Counted from the stretch's first letter, positions 14,808 to 28,600 are shown. The stretch: 64,000 nt of DNA from Psilocybe azurescens (GCA_023853785.1 JAJIRX010000742.1:186001-250000); one strand, 5' to 3'. Numbers and translations are program-made. Notes: generated by a model from the letters alone, not told the origin.

Positions 14808-16238
14808 GCGTTCTCCCCACCAGGAATTCTGGTTAGGTACTTATACGGTTGTGATTATTGATAACTTTTCCGGACGAATTCTATTTTCTTACCTCCATCT
14901 ATGCCGTGACAAGCTTGTTCACTTTTATTGAGTAGAGGCCCACTGCTATACTGTGGCTTAGTAGTGTCCAGAAATCCATTATACACACATCCGCACATCA
15001 AGTTTAGGGCAAGTTCCACTTGGGGTCCACTCTAAGCGCTCGTTGGCTCATGAGTTATGCGTGATACTCAGGTTATCTTCGACTCAGCGGTGATTTAAGT
15101 TACTAAAATTTCAACTTTATTTTTGCTTTAGAAAGCCACTTCTTGACCTTTTGGCCGGATATACAGACTCTTAGCTATAAAGACGAAGTGAAAATGAAGT
15201 GAAATGATAATTAAAGCGATAAGCGAGCATGTTCGCAACATGGTTCCCCTGCAAGTTGCTGATTGAACTGGATGTTCTGTGCGATGCTACTCAAAAGCAA
15301 TGCAGCAACCCACAATCACGGTGACGGTACTTCAGAAATCACCGTGACTCTATTGCACCATTGCGGATATGTTATATGCGACCAGACGCTACTTTAAGAC
15401 GTGAATGTGATATTTTATCCCCTCTGAATCCACACTGCAGTCTGGCGAAGAGCGTCAGGATTGGTCTAGGACGCGTATTCGTGACAGTCTTCCTGCAAGT
15501 CGCTGATCAAATTGAGCTTGAAGTCCTTGAGACAAGACACAAGACACCAGGTAGAAATAGAACAGAATAATTCAGAGTCCACCTATTTTAGAGCCACGCT
15601 AGAAGAACGCCAGCGCATGTGGACGCGATTGTGACACCACTGCATGACTTTAGACGCATTCGTTCTATGGCCGCTAGTGCTATCTAAAATTCCATGACAG
15701 ACATATCAGTTGTGTGTCAGTTTACTGTTTTGATGATAATTTAGCTTGGTGAAGACAATAAACTGTGAGGTAGATTACTCTGAGTCTGCGTTAGTCGAAA
15801 GGCACGAAAAGATCTTCTATTTTGCTCCAAACTTCACGCTCCAGTCACCATGTGTACATATGTATTCAATTTTAGTCGCTCCGGTTTTACTCCAGTCTCC
15901 AGTTCAGTTGTACACCACTTACTTCGAAACAGAGCCACAGTGATAGAATGTGCATGTTATAATGATCTTGTTCAATTTTTGATATCTTGGAAGTACGTTG
16001 CTTTCATTGAAAACATCAGGGAAAGAAACCCCTGAACTGCCCCTGATAATGAATGTGTGACTGATTGACTAAATGGGAAGAATTGACGTCACGGTTTACT
16101 GTGTGACAGGATTGATGGGGCTGGAATAGAATTCCCATGTGGATGAAGGCGGGGAGCAGGGGCCGAGGGTTGACTACTTGTTGATGAGAATCCCTTTTCT
16201 CTTCCAGACTACTACATTGACCTACAAGGACCGCCTCA
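14808..16238. other. Intergenic with a hairpin, no gene recognised
   Basis: No supported gene in 1.4 kb. TCACGGTGA (15316-15324) and TCACCGTGA (15339-15347) form a perfect 9-base inverted repeat around a 14-base loop. A phrase near 15248 (CCTGCAAGTTGCTGATTGAA) recurs diverged near 15490 (CCTGCAAGTCGCTGATCAAA), suggesting an old local duplication. Confidence 0.4.
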
Positions 16239-19200
16239 ATGACAATGGCGTCCTCCTCCTCCTCCTCCCTTTTCAAACCTGCATCACGGCTAGCACTTCC
16301 CTTGTCCGTTCTAACCACTCTTTTCCACCTCCCAGCAACCTCGGCGTACTCGTGGTCCTTCCAGAACAACCCCCAGCAATGCTCCAACCTTACCGTGTCG
16401 ATATCTGGCACCGATGGCGTGCCTCCGTATCGCCTTCTCATCCTACCCATTGGCCCTTCGCCGTTGAAAAACAACATTGAGGCCCGCAAAATCATGGACA
16501 TCAAGTTCAACGGAACCAGCTCTTCAGTGCAAGCTCTCCTCAGGTATCCCGCGAATTCACAACTGGTGGCGGTGGTGAGTTGTGTCTTCATTCGTTATTA
16601 TTATTGTTGTTTTGCCTCCTTTCGTTTCACCACTCCGCTTTTTTCTATCTGCTTCCATTTTGCATATTTGATGCCGTGTTGTCGCGGCGTTACCTTTGCC
16701 ACTGGCAGACCCCTTTCAGTATCTATTTTTTTCTGTCGTTTGCCAGCACCAGGACCAGAACTCGGAGTCGTAATAGATAAGGGCCTACCCACGAACTTGC
16801 TGCGCAGCTACCACGCCTGCTATGGTTAGTCTCGAAACCAGGCCACACTCTGGGTCTTTAGGTCGCTGTAGGCCCGCCGACATGGAAGTGCCGACATTGT
16901 AAACATTCCTGTCACTCGATCTTCCGTTTAACCAAGCCTTCGAACCCACTAGACTCCACTCCATTCTCGACATTCATGATCCATTACCATGTATCCCATC
17001 TATCTTTAGCCGGTTGGCAGGCGAGACCTTTCTTTTCTGCGTTCGCGGTCGCATAGGGTCGCCTTCTATGTTACGATCTACGGCCTTAGGTCCCCAGCCT
17101 ATTACGGGAAATGAGCTTTCACTCATTCATTTGCGCAGCGCAGAACGGCGTGCTATAGCCTTTAAAAGCTCGGCTATTTCCCGGGGAACCTGGCTTCGAG
17201 AACCCAGTGTATCTCATTTTGGGAACGGGGAGATCTGACCGTTTCATGATTCATCCTTCCCCGCGACATATGGACCAACTGGCTCTCGTCGAACAATCCA
17301 TCATTGGCAATCGCAACGTCGCTAGACGGCCGCTCCAAAATCACTACGCAGCGTCCACAGCGAGCGTAAATACGACGATGGCGACGACGTAACGGCTCGT
17401 CATCGATGTCGGACTGTCACTTTGTGGCGCACCTTACGCAACGTCACGTCACGCTTTTCTCTTCTTCTGCTCGGCTATTTCTGGAATGGGAGGTCTAGAT
17501 GCTATTTTCGGCTTCAACCATTGGTTGGCCGTGGGAGATTCTGCCACACGGAGCAAGCGACTGCAGTTATCAGTGGTCGCACTGGAAAGGCACAAGACCC
17601 GGGGTTTGAAGCGTTTTAGGGATCATGCTAAAGCAAGGGATGCCCGGAAACCGTCGAACGTACATCCAAACATGCTGGACGCTCTTATCAGCGGGCATGG
17701 TCTGCCGATGACTTTTCGCACACCAAGTGACATTGGGTGGAAAAAATTCGTTTCGAGTGCCATAATAACTCGATTCTTTCTTATCTCGCAAAGCTCCAAG
17801 GAAACCAACATTTTCGCTATTCGGATTCGGACTCGCCCTCGCCACTGCCCTTTTTCGCACAGATCCGTGCTCCATTGTTATCTTTGGATGGACGGACATA
17901 CCCTTTTCTGTGGCCCAATCATTTGGGTTATTTACGTTTTTGGGCAATCTTCTGCGGATGGAGATGATGCATGATGGACAGATCAATGTAGATGGACCCA
18001 TTCAGGACACTGCCATGTTCTTTTTTGAGGGTGATGCGATGATTCGACTTGCGAAGGCAGGAAGGCGCTGTTGGAACAAGAGGCCTTTGGGTTGTTCGTT
18101 GCTGGCTTGATACGTGTCGCTTCGCAGCTATCCGTTCTCGTATAGGACGCTTTGTCAGTGACCTCTGATCAGACCCCGGCATGACACACTAGGATGCGAT
18201 GCACCGGCCCTTCCTCACATCGGACGACTCTATTAACAGCAAACGCAACGGACTTGCAACTTTCACGAGACCATTCGCAGATATCACGATGAAGATCGAT
18301 ACCAACCCGTTCTGTTTAGTTGGGGCTTTGAGGCTGCGTCTAATCAATCTGAGTCTATTTCCATGGGTGGTCCGATTCTGGCCCCTTTGCTACCTTTGCC
18401 CAATCGTCTTGTCTTGTCTTCGACGTTGGCGAGATGAGCGGGATCCTTTCGGACCGACATCTGCTTTGGCTTTCCTTTTGTTCAACTCCTTTTTTAAATT
18501 TCTTTTCGTTGCAATTTTTTGTTCCTTTTCTTTTTATCTTTACTTTCACTTATATCTTTGCCCCTTTCTCACACAAGCTATGCATTGATACTCATAATCT
18601 TCCTTGATCTTGCAGGTCAGCGACAGCTCGAAGTTCGGCTCAGGTGGAACGAGTGTGGCTGCCTCTGTTACAGATTCGAACGACTCGTCGTGTTTCTCGA
18701 GCGATAGCAACGTTTCTCCGGACTTCGTGTTTTCGATAGAGCCTCCCAATCAGGTAGTACAATGTCAGGACATGAGACTGTGGTGGGATCCGGCGACTGT
18801 GCAAGGGTGCGTTGACGTTTCTCTTCTCTCTTCGTTTTGTCTCAATATCCTCAATCTCATGAAAATTTTCTGTTGAACAAATTATCAGGACACCGAATTT
18901 CTTGGGCGTTATACCTGGCGGGGAGTCGTTCGCTATTCCGCAGGGTCCGATCACGAATATCACTGCACAGGGTACGGGCTTCACGTGGAAACCGAATGTG
19001 CGGGGTGGAACGACTTTGCTTATCGTTGGTGGCGATTCGAGGGGTAATGGGACCGCGGGCAGCTCGTTCAATGTCGTCAGCTCCGGCATCAATAACGATG
19101 GGAGCTGTTTGTCGGATAGCAGTCCTAGTTCGACGCCGGGCAGTCCTGCTGGAGGAAGTTATCAGACTAGTGTTGATAGGTAAGTTATTTGGTGATGAGA

Positions 19201-19881
19201 TAGAAGATAAGGGCTGATCTATGTGCTGTGATTTGTAGAAGTCAATCTGGAGGTGGCGGAGGAGGATCATCTAATACTGGTGCTATTGTCGGCGGTGTGA
19301 TCGGCGGGCTCGTCGCCATCGTCGCGATTCTCCTCATGATCTGGTTCTTCCGCAAGAAACAAAAGAAGCAAAAACGCTTTAAAGAACGGCCCGTGGACTT
19401 GATGAACGCGGACGACGACGACGGGGACGAGTCGGCGCCCAGTGGCCGGCCGCGCACGAATGAGCTGCCGCAGTATTACCAGCCCGAGCCGTTCATGGTG
19501 CCTGATCCCACTGCCAACGGGTCGATCGCCGATACGGAGGATGTGGAGGGCAGGCGGCCGATGAGCGGGACGACGTCGAGCTTCTACACGCGTGACACGG
19601 GTGCGACGTCGCCCGACCCGGCGTCAGCGTCGCTGCTTGGGTTTGGCATGACTGCGGGCTCGTCGACGGGCCAGGAGAGGAGGAAGGGCGCGCCAAGGCC
19701 GATGAGGACTGTTAATGTCATTCAGCATGATGACGCGGGCCCGAGTTTGCCGCCGCCTGAGAATAAGGATGGCGAAGATGAGCCGGAAACGATTGAGCTG
19801 CCGCCAGCGTATACTGCGGTGAGGAGAACTGGGGCGAATACGGAAGGAGCGTCGCCTCCGGCGGTGGAACCTACGCATTGA
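16239..19881 (+). CDS. Type I single-pass membrane protein with Ser/Gly-rich ectodomain and PPxY tail
   Basis: Four exons (16239-16574, 18616-18806, 18889-19179, 19239-19881) give 486 residues with all phases consistent and no indels. Residues 1-36 are a signal peptide (hydrophobic 'LALPLSVLTTLFHLPATSA'). The ectodomain has Cys and N-glycosylation sequons and phrases such as 'FLGVIPGGESFAIPQG' and 'RGGTTLLIVGGDSRGNGTAG', which I recall from conserved but uncharacterised Agaricomycete surface proteins. A Ser/Gly stalk leads to one transmembrane helix (about 288-310, 'AIVGGVIGGLVAIVAILLM') followed by a basic stop-transfer 'RKKQKKQKRFKER'. The cytosolic tail is acidic, Pro-rich and contains 'ELPPAY', a PPxY motif that WW domains of Nedd4/Rsp5 ligases bind. 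A sensor or adhesion role is inference. Intron 1 is 2041 bases. Confidence 0.75.
16575..18615 (+). other. Exceptionally long intron (2041 bases)
   Basis: The intron starts GTGAGT and ends CTTGCAG, joining '...SQLVAV' to 'VSDSSKFGSGG' in phase 0. Other introns in this window that I can place are about 45-100 bases. I searched it by eye for coding exons, terminal repeats and tRNA boxes and saw none that convince. Its 3' end is a long pyrimidine tract. It may contain an old transposon insertion, a non-coding RNA or a regulatory region. Confidence 0.6.
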
Positions 19882-22062
19882 GAATCTCTCTCTGAGACTC
19901 GCGCTTTCTCAGTTTCTGATTGTTGACGACATCTTGCGTTGCTACCGAACTGCCATAAAAAAACGCCATCCTATTTGACTTACTTATATCCTCCTCGCTC
20001 AGCCTATCGTTTCGCATGCATTACACCTCACATGGACATTGCATTTTCATCGTATCAATCGGACTCTCTCTCTTTCCATCCATCCAACCATTCATCTTAT
20101 TCTTGTACAATTGTCTTACACGTATCGGCTCCTCCTGGATTATCTCCAGAACACCCCCAAACTTATCCATTACCCACCCATTCTTCCCTATCCCGCCACT
20201 CGTCCGGCGCCATTACCGACTGTTTACCTGCCATCCGACTACCCACCTATCCCCCCCCCCCCTCCAATCCTTCAATTGTAGGCTCGACTAGTTGCACCAG
20301 GCCGACTCACGATATGCTGAGACTCCTTCCAGATGTTGTTCTTAATACCTATATACCATCACATCAAATCACACCACGACATTTCCACCGTGTACACACA
20401 CATCCATGCCCAATCCGTCCGTGCTATGAAACGCCCAGCACAGTACAACCATACTACACATCAAATCATCAAACCCAGCCCAGCCTAACCTAACCTTCGA
20501 TATACGCCCCGCACGACTTTGAAGCTCAGGCATGCGAACTCGTTCTCGTTTCTATACATACATATACCACCTCTGGCCCCTTCCCCCTTTGATTTTTGGA
20601 AACAAGGAATTGTATTTTTGGCATGTGGAACAATTCATTTGTGTCTCTCCTTTAATAGTCCTCACCTTCGCCCTCGCATCGCCTCGCAATCGTCCTTGGT
20701 TTTTGTTTTGCTCAACCGTATAAAATGCCCCCCGCCCCCAACGAACTTCGTGGCCGCCAATCAGCGCCGAGTTACTATTAGTACCGCTACTGCCAGCGCA
20801 GAATGGGGGTTTACTCGTGGATGAGGGACTGTTCTCAAGTTGTGTATGTGCGAATATACGCAGCTTACCGCGAGTATGTGAAAAGGGTGGCTTCGACTTT
20901 CGTTACCTTTTCACTTTCTTCTCTTCTTGGTTTTGTGTTTTTTTATTTGTTCCACTCCAAAGTAGTTAGAATATCATTGCATAATGTGTTGTGAGGTTGG
21001 GGATACTTTTTCTATGCGTTATCGGATTTGCCAAAGTAGTCTCAGTCGGGGACTCTCGGAAGGCACGTGAAAACCGATGGATTGCTTTGATGTTCCATAT
21101 TTGGAAATTATTTACACTTTGAGCGCAAACCACCACCATCGCAACGCCAAGGTTCGTGCCATTCATGTTTTTAAAGGTTTCATCTGCACCCCTCGAAAAT
21201 ACAGAACCTGAATAAAAATTTGATAGCTTGTAAGAGCGTCAGAATTGGAGAAAAGTGTTAGCTGTCCGCGGTTTGCCCCATCGGGAACGTCGACGATGGC
21301 CCGCCCGAGTTATTTGACTTTGCTTTAACTTGTAAGTCGTATTCTTCGCTTAAGATCTGGTGTATAAACCCATGTATCTGTCAATGCACACTTATAGGCC
21401 TCCCTGTTGCTCTAATTAAAGGTCCGATACAATGCCAACCTGTTCTGAACAACTGTTCCTCAAGTTTTAGTTTTGCACCACTGTTGAATATGCGAAGCGT
21501 GCTCCATAGCGGGGAAGAAGATTATATATAATATCCTATTGGAAGGCATCGGTGAACCTTAATCATACTTCCATCTTCACACTGTTGCACCTCATGTTGT
21601 TCAATTGCCTGCCCTGGGTTGGGACGGTTCCCTAACTTCAAGGTCTCAGTCGTTTATACTCAACCTCTCTTTTGCAAGTACTGACTTACTTCTCAGCGAT
21701 CTTCGACTTAGATGATCCGAAAGACGGCTACTACCACTCTTTAGTGTCAATTCGAACGTCAAGAACTTCAGTGAAGTTCGACCGCTGTGCTGAATCACAT
21801 GACCGGATATACTAAAAGCGGAACCCTACCGGCCCTGAGCAAGGAACAGCACCCACGCGGGCGAGTTGGAATGCAGCTGAGACTTGTCAGCCAAGGGGAT
21901 ATTAATGGAGCCACTACACTTCGCCACCTACATGCCCACGTATTCCCCCAATCGTCAGCAGGCGTATCTACGATTGGACAAGGAAACGTTTACTCTGGTC
22001 CTCAAGGCGGTTGAAGCTCAACAGCACACTTTCTAAAGTGGTCTCGCCTATAGCATTCTGGG
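19882..22062. other. Pyrimidine-rich 3' flank and intergenic DNA
   Basis: From 19.9 to about 20.75 kb the plus strand is strongly enriched in C and T (CCCCCCCCCC near 20250, repeated CATCCATCC-like strings), giving open frames of His/Pro/Ser/Thr composition that I regard as artefacts. The rest has no recognised gene. It separates the membrane protein from the F-box gene. Confidence 0.45.
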
Positions 22063-23964
22063 ATGGCATCTACTTTACCGACGAACCCACCTTCAAGCGA
22101 CAATCTTTCACCTCCAGGGCCGACGCATAATCAGACAGTCCCAGATACCCAGTCATTACCCCCAGAAATCTGGCTACTCGTCTTCCCTTATCTCAAGTCC
22201 CACGACTTGCGGTCAGTCTCGTTAACATGCTCACCTTTCCGGTACATGGCCCAACCGCTACTTTTCTCGATACTCGACGTTTCACCCTTCCTACTTTCAT
22301 ACAACGCTGAACATCCAACCCCACGACCACGGGCATACCTCGAACGATTTCTCGAGAGACTCAAATGCTATAAGCTTCCGCATATTGCGCACGGTGTTCA
22401 GCATTGTTGGATATCGCCGTACAGCCGAAGTGGATTTCCGGCACGCAGTCAACAAGACGATTTGGATCCCAAGCTCATCATTAATGCCGTCGTCGAAGCA
22501 CTGCCTCGTTTCACCAATTTATCCACGCTTTCCTGGCACTGTATAGATATCTCTCCTCAGTGGTGGGAGGTCATACAATCGTTGAAAATCAACCACCTAT
22601 GGCTGAACTCGTCGTCCATTCCTCTTACCGTCACCTTGCCGCTCCTTAACATTCAGCACCTCGATCTTGACCAATGGCCTTGGGAAGGAAGAGTCACGAA
22701 CCATGTTTCCATACACGAAGAACGAGCACATGGCGTCAACACAGTTGCCCTTCAGTACGTCATACAACCAGATGTCATCCGTTATATCTCCGTTCCCAGG
22801 AATGACACGGCCTGCCACCTGTTTTCCATCCTTTCGAAGACGACTTATCATTTACGGTCACTGAAGATCCCATTTTCCGCTGTCGTGGACCCAGGCTTCA
22901 TCGATGCTCTTGAACATTGTCCGAGCCTTGTTTCGTTATGCATGTTTCCTCCGTCCTCAGACGAAAGGTCTCGTGACATCAGAATTGGGGCTTTGAATTC
23001 GTCAGTTCTCCCGTCACTCGTTAATTATGAAGGACCATACAGTCATGTCTTGAAATTTGCGCTCCAACCCCTACAATCCATCACACTATGGGGGTTTGAT
23101 GAACGACCGTGCGTTTGCGATCCGGATTCGCTGTCTGAAATATTAGACGACCTCGCGGATACTCAGACGGCCATTAGCCTGAAGTCTTTGAAGTTAACGG
23201 TGGTTAGAATCACCCACGACCTTCTGGAGACTTTCTCATTGTTCGGCCGTTTGGAGCAAGTCGATATCATGTCTCAAGACAGCCCATCCAGTGACCTGCC
23301 GATACCACACAGCCTCACCGCGAGCACCCCTGTTACAGTAAGCCTTCGTTTTTGATTACTCTCCCTTATACTAACGCGACCTTGCGCTACTTTTCCATTC
23401 ATTCAGTCTTTGTACTCTATGATGAATGAAATATCACTACCGCCAGGGATCAAGCAACTCACGTTCTCGACGCGTCTTAATAGCAGCAAGCTGAGCATTT
23501 TAGCACAAGAGCACGAAGCCGCGTGTTTCATGGAAGCATTCGCCGGTCGACATCCGAACATCCAGCGCATGGAGATCGGGTATGGGATATACTGGACGGG
23601 GATGTACAGTGCGATCTGGGGTCGATTAAGAGAGAATACAGAGATGGAGACGAGCGAGGCCCGGCATCTACGAGCAAATTCTAAACCTGTCTCAACAGGC
23701 GGTGAACTTGAAGATGAAGACGGGTACTCTTCCAAGTCGTCGTCGAAGGATTATATCGTGTCTACAGTTGTATCGACTGTGCATCCGCTGCCGCTTGGAA
23801 AGTTGACGTTCACGGAGCATCGGCGTAAGATTCTGTTCCCGCAAGATACAGTGACGGCGGCGAAGTCTGTGGGAGATCGTGAGGTGCTGGACACGGGAGA
23901 TAAGCGATTCTGGGGATACCTCTGGGTTCCTATCAAGCGGCTTTTTGAGAAGATTGGTATATGA
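22063..23964 (+). CDS. F-box protein
   Basis: Two exons (22063-23337 and 23407-23964) with a 69-base intron (GTAAGC...TTCAG) give 610 residues with no frame break. An F-box lies at residues 31-70: 'SLPPEIWLLVFPYLKSHDLR' followed by 'SVSLTCSPFRYMAQPLLF', the Leu/Pro/Trp pattern that binds Skp1. The rest has irregular leucine-rich stretches ('LSTLSWHCIDIS', 'HLRSLKIPFSAV') typical of Agaricomycete F-box/LRR-like proteins, which expanded in this group. Such proteins recruit substrates to SCF ubiquitin ligases; the substrate is unknown. The gene ends 80 bases from the convergent MYND pseudogene. Confidence 0.82.
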
Positions 23965-24044
23965 CCCATGATCTATTTCCAATATATTTTTCATTGCTAT
24001 TACGATTTATCAGTGCATTGGTTAATATTTCCAGGAATGCTCAC

Positions 24045-25364
24045 TCAGATAGCGCTTTGCATTGGCCCGCTACCACACTGGATCTTTGGCCGGAGGCTAT
24101 CGAGGCAAACGCTCAGCTGATAATCACCAACGCGTCGAGCCCAACGATACATCCTCAAATTACCGCCCATACTCTCCTCGGCTTTATCAAGCAAATCCCG
24201 TTCTTTGCGCCTCCGCCACACGGCTTTGAAGCTTCCCTGTCGATCGTATATGAGCATGTGAGCTTCATCCTTGCATTGGAACAGCGAGAGTTGGAACTTG
24301 ACGAGGAAGATCTTTTCATCGTGGATGTCGGGCGGGACGGCATTTCCACTTCGAAGACATGGTCGCGGTGGCTGAGAAAGGCGGCGTTGAGGATTTCGAA
24401 TTTGTGGTTCGGCCAGTCTTGTCTTAGGCAATCTGGTGTGAAGAACGGTGGATTGGAATTGCATATGAGCAATATGGTACTAACCTGTACTGCAATAGGC
24501 GATGGTCAAGCATTGCAGGCAGCGGCTCACATTAGTCTTCCCGCAGACTTCACAACCAGCGACGTTAGTTAGCCTCCCCAAGTCTCGCATAGCAAGCGGG
24601 CCAAGGGGCAGAACAAAAGATAAATTCAAACCTAATTTCGTCACCTTTTCGTTGATAGGGTGGAAATTCGGCGAGAGGCATTTTGCATTCAAGCGGAATA
24701 TTAGCTTCAGCATTGACTGGCGTTCAAACTCGGTTGTCTGGATATTGATGAGGAGCCTGTCGCTTGTGCCAAGTATGGCTTCTAGGGCGTCGTATAGTGT
24801 CTGGCCTTTGTCCGGGATGACTTCTTTGTAGACCAGGATGTAAACTGGGGTGTCTTTGATGCAGTGGACTTGTGTCACCTATTTAAGCGGTAAACGCAAT
24901 TCTCCATGAAAGAAAACGGTGAGACGCCACGTTGCCATACCATAACGTAGATCCCCCAGTCTACGAGTTGTCCCAGACTATCACTCATACAGAATTCACG
25001 GCGTGTCTCCGATTCCTGCGCAAAGCTCGTCACGACGTTCCGCATCTCCCTGAATGTATCCTTCTTCTCCAACGACACTCGGTTGTATCTATTCGAGATG
25101 CTCATTCGAACAACTTCTTTGAAATTGAACTTGCGAGTAGCTTGTTCTAGATCTTTGTCTCCCGGCCATAACGGGTGGTCAGGTGGATTTAGAGGGAAGG
25201 CTTCGAATACTGTTTGCAAGCGTTAGGCGGCTTCTAGTGCGTCTTTGAGCCGCTTGTTGAGGTCGTTCTGTGATATATTTGTGGTGGGAGGTAGGGATAT
25301 TCCGATGGAGTCTAGTAGGGTTAGTGTATCATCGCGAGAGAATTTGGTGACCCTCCCGCGCCAT
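24045..25364 (-). pseudogene. MYND zinc finger paralogue, decayed
   Basis: This aligns along its length with the MYND gene at 1.5-2.9 kb: 'FSRDDTLTLLDSIG', 'CEVCGKTNVSRCLQC', 'IHDEKIFLVKFQLSL' and 'YRWARRVGDYQL' all have counterparts. Several lesions are visible. A TAA at 25223-25225 interrupts an otherwise open, alignable frame after 'DALEAA'. The plausible ATG at 25364 is one base out of frame with 'SRDD'. After the finger's second half ('DCLRQDWPNHK') the last zinc Cys is missing, and the frame shifts before 'NAVPPDIHDEK'. Single shifts could be sequence errors, but the nonsense codon and lost Cys are not homopolymer indels. Splice sites are preserved (GTATGG...AATAG, GTTAGT...CCAG), so decay may be recent. 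Confidence 0.7.
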
Positions 25365-25654
25365 CCCGCGCTTACTTCTGCACCTGCGCTCACTCTCACT
25401 CCCGCCCGCCGTTGTACCGCCTCTCGCTCTTGCCTCCCCTTTTCACTGCTGCCTCCTGCCCCCAACCTTGAAACTAATTGTATACCACTTGTCTACATTG
25501 CAGAATATAAGTAATATTTATCAATATTGATTGTGATTCAGGCATTGAATAAGCTAAGTTGAGGTCCTTTCTCGTCGTGACTCTCAACGATGGGCGGCAC
25601 ATCCTCCTTGCTAAGCCATTCAGGAGGTCAATATACAATTATTGAATTGATGTT

Positions 25655-28600
25655 CATAACTTCTGGGAACAATATTACTTGACACGGGATATAGAACGAA
25701 ACACACAAACTCCAAACTAGCCATTGATCACATTCGTCACATCATCGCAGGATCCTTCAGGCTGGTCAACGTCCATCAAAGTATTTCCTCCAATCAATAC
25801 CTCTTCAATCTCCCTTGCGTCCAAGCAAGTTGGCCATGGACCATTCAACATCTTATCCTCCACCCAATGCGAACAGTCCGCCCCAATAGTCCAAAATGGC
25901 TTCATCTGGTGGACGTATTTTGCATCCCGGCGTTCGGGATAGGTATAAAACATGGAACTGGCATTGGAATAGATGTCGAGGAGTCTATTGTAAAGGGATA
26001 AGGTGATGCCGTCGTGTGGGATGCAGCGGTATACTCTGTGCGACCGACCATAAAAGAATAGGCTATATCGTGGATGGTGCTTCTTCGACAGCGGGGTCTC
26101 AGCTTGTATATTCTTTTCCTTATCAATGTCATTAACCACAAGAGATCGTTGGTGTTCCTCCTGGACCGTCTTGCCAAGTTCCATGACAAGGGAAATGTAA
26201 GGCCGGCTCCTGTATGCTTCATCAGTACATGATTCACGAGGGCCGTCGGGACGAGGAAAGTAGCCAAGGTTATCTGCATTGACGGCCACAGCAAAGCGCT
26301 CAGACCATGATTTGCGCAACTTGACTTGGACAAGAATACCCGACATATTGCCCTCCGTAATCGGTTTTGTCTTGTCCAAGAGTACCGGGATGTGTAAGTC
26401 CACCGAATCCTGAGCAGGCCAACCGATCATCGCCATGCCTCTGATGAACGCAATACAAGCCATCGAAGTCGTCATAGCAGAATCGTCTGTCCCTTTCGAA
26501 AAATGCGTGAATCGCACCCATGCGTTCTTAAATGCTTCCTCTAAACATTGCCCTCCAACCTCGGTATCGGGCCTCGATTTCATAACGGTGTCGTAAAACG
26601 CTTCAGCGGTCAAATGTCGGAGGAAGGTAATCAAACTGCACCCATTTCTCCATGGATGGTAGTATTGATTTGGGTTGGGCGATTCCTCCTTGACTGCCGC
26701 CATGTACGCCCGCAAAGAATCATTTTGGCCACATTCTCCCCTCTCTGCCCCACGTCGACGGCCTCCATGGTGTTTTTATCAAGAGAGGTGAACAATTCCG
26801 CCATAGGCTCTGGGCAGTCCGAATTCGTAATGCTGTGGATGGTGTCCAATGCTGCTTCCGCAAGTACTGGTTCTGATGGATACCCACTGTACATCGAAGT
26901 ACGATCGGTGGGCATAGAAAACGCTGTTCGCATATGGCCCGCGACCATATCGTCAACGAGCGTCTGCGTCTGGGCGTTCATTGGACGATACTCGAGATTG
27001 AGCAAGGTGTCGAGGACGGCAAGTATTGCCATGAAACTAAAAGGCCCATAACTCGATGGTGCCGGGGACAGGCCCGTAAGCTTTGCTGTAGCTAATTGTC
27101 TGACTTTAGATTCGTCGCCTCCATTCTGCGCAAACGTCCACCATCTACATACTCATACGAGTCAGCGACTCTACCATGTAAATAGTAAAATACGTACAAT
27201 GGACGGCCAAAATAAGTTATAAAACTGTACTCTTGAATGTCTCCGAGTACCAAGCCTGGTTTGATACCGTGGTCTTGTAGCTGAGGATGACAATCGAAAG
27301 GCATTTCTGTGAACGGGGCTACGGGTCTGTCTAGAATCATGTGCGGAGACCTGGTAGAGATAATCGGCCTCGCCGTGCGACGGAGCTGTGAAGATGTCGA
27401 TAGGAAAAGAATGAAGAATCGGTACTGTTTATAGTCAGCGGCTGCTTTGACCATTGCGTCATAAAGTGTTGAGTCTGTAATTCCGATCTTGAAGTTGGCT
27501 AGCGTATGAGCTTCGTCGATGTACAGGATCAACGAAACATTGCTGTCCTTGGCTCGTGGAATTTTTTTAACCAGATCGCGAAGTGCCACTCTCGCAAGAT
27601 CTTGCGCATCATTGAGGTTTTCGGTAACATAGGCTTGTGTGTCGAATTCATTACACACAGTGTCGTAGAAGAGCAACCTAGACCCAGGTCTTGCCAAGTC
27701 GTCCCTCAACATAACAGGCAAAGACCCGCCGCTTTGGAGCAATGTATCGACCTTCTTAGCAAATTGGCGGAACAGGATTGTAAAAAACCGATGAAAGGCG
27801 TGGATTGCACCATTAGTGTCTTGAGCTTCTGACTTGATAGACCTGAAAAGTTTCGTAAGGTTTACATCGGGAGGCGGGTAGGCACCTGAATACAGCCGGT
27901 TAAGGAAATAGTACACAGATCGAGGTCGTACAGACTGACCTTGGCTGCTTTCGGCGGCATCTCGTGTGTTCATAGGGATGGTCGCCACGAGAGTTGCCAA
28001 TTCATCCACCGTGCGCGATTTTCCGAAACCGGACGACTGAATAATGGCTGCCGTATTTTCGTAGAAACCGGGGCCTATGCAGTGACTTATGTTTTTCAGG
28101 AGATTTTGGTGATGATTCCCGCAGTATTCGGTTTTCCAAGCATTTTCCACCCAGTTAACTATGTGCTTTATTAATGACGGCGGAGAGTGAGCGAAGCGCA
28201 TTACTCACTATTAGGATGCACGATAGCGTGGTTACTGACAGAAGATGAGGAAGGTGCATCGGGATTGTTGATAATGCGCTGTTGGACTATGGTGCAGAGA
28301 TGGTATATCAGAACAGAGGCCAGTTTTAGGAGAGCAAAGAGTGGACTCACCGAGGAGAATGAGTAGGGGCGATAGATCCTCCTTTTCAATGCTGACGAAA
28401 AAAGAATCCGTAGCTATTTTATGAATCTTTTTGATCCGATTCTGGGCATTCGATAGAAGGATCTGTGGTTCTAAAGAACTTATGATATCACCAATCGTGA
28501 CGCGGACAGCCATCATCTGTAAGTATTGATTGCTAGTGAGCATGTTGCTCCAGTAGGAGGGTCCACGTGTGATATCTTCTGAGTCCCAGTCCTTGCGAAT

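Noticed and set aside
16575..18615. Possible tRNA or hidden exon within the long intron (for example near 17190-17210, 17486-17974)
   Set aside because: The B-box-like string does not fit the consensus, no cloverleaf can be drawn by eye, and the open frames show no motif.
19939..20493. Long His/Pro/Ser/Thr-rich open frame
   Set aside because: It arises from a pyrimidine-rich stretch open in several frames at once and has no domain or splice support.
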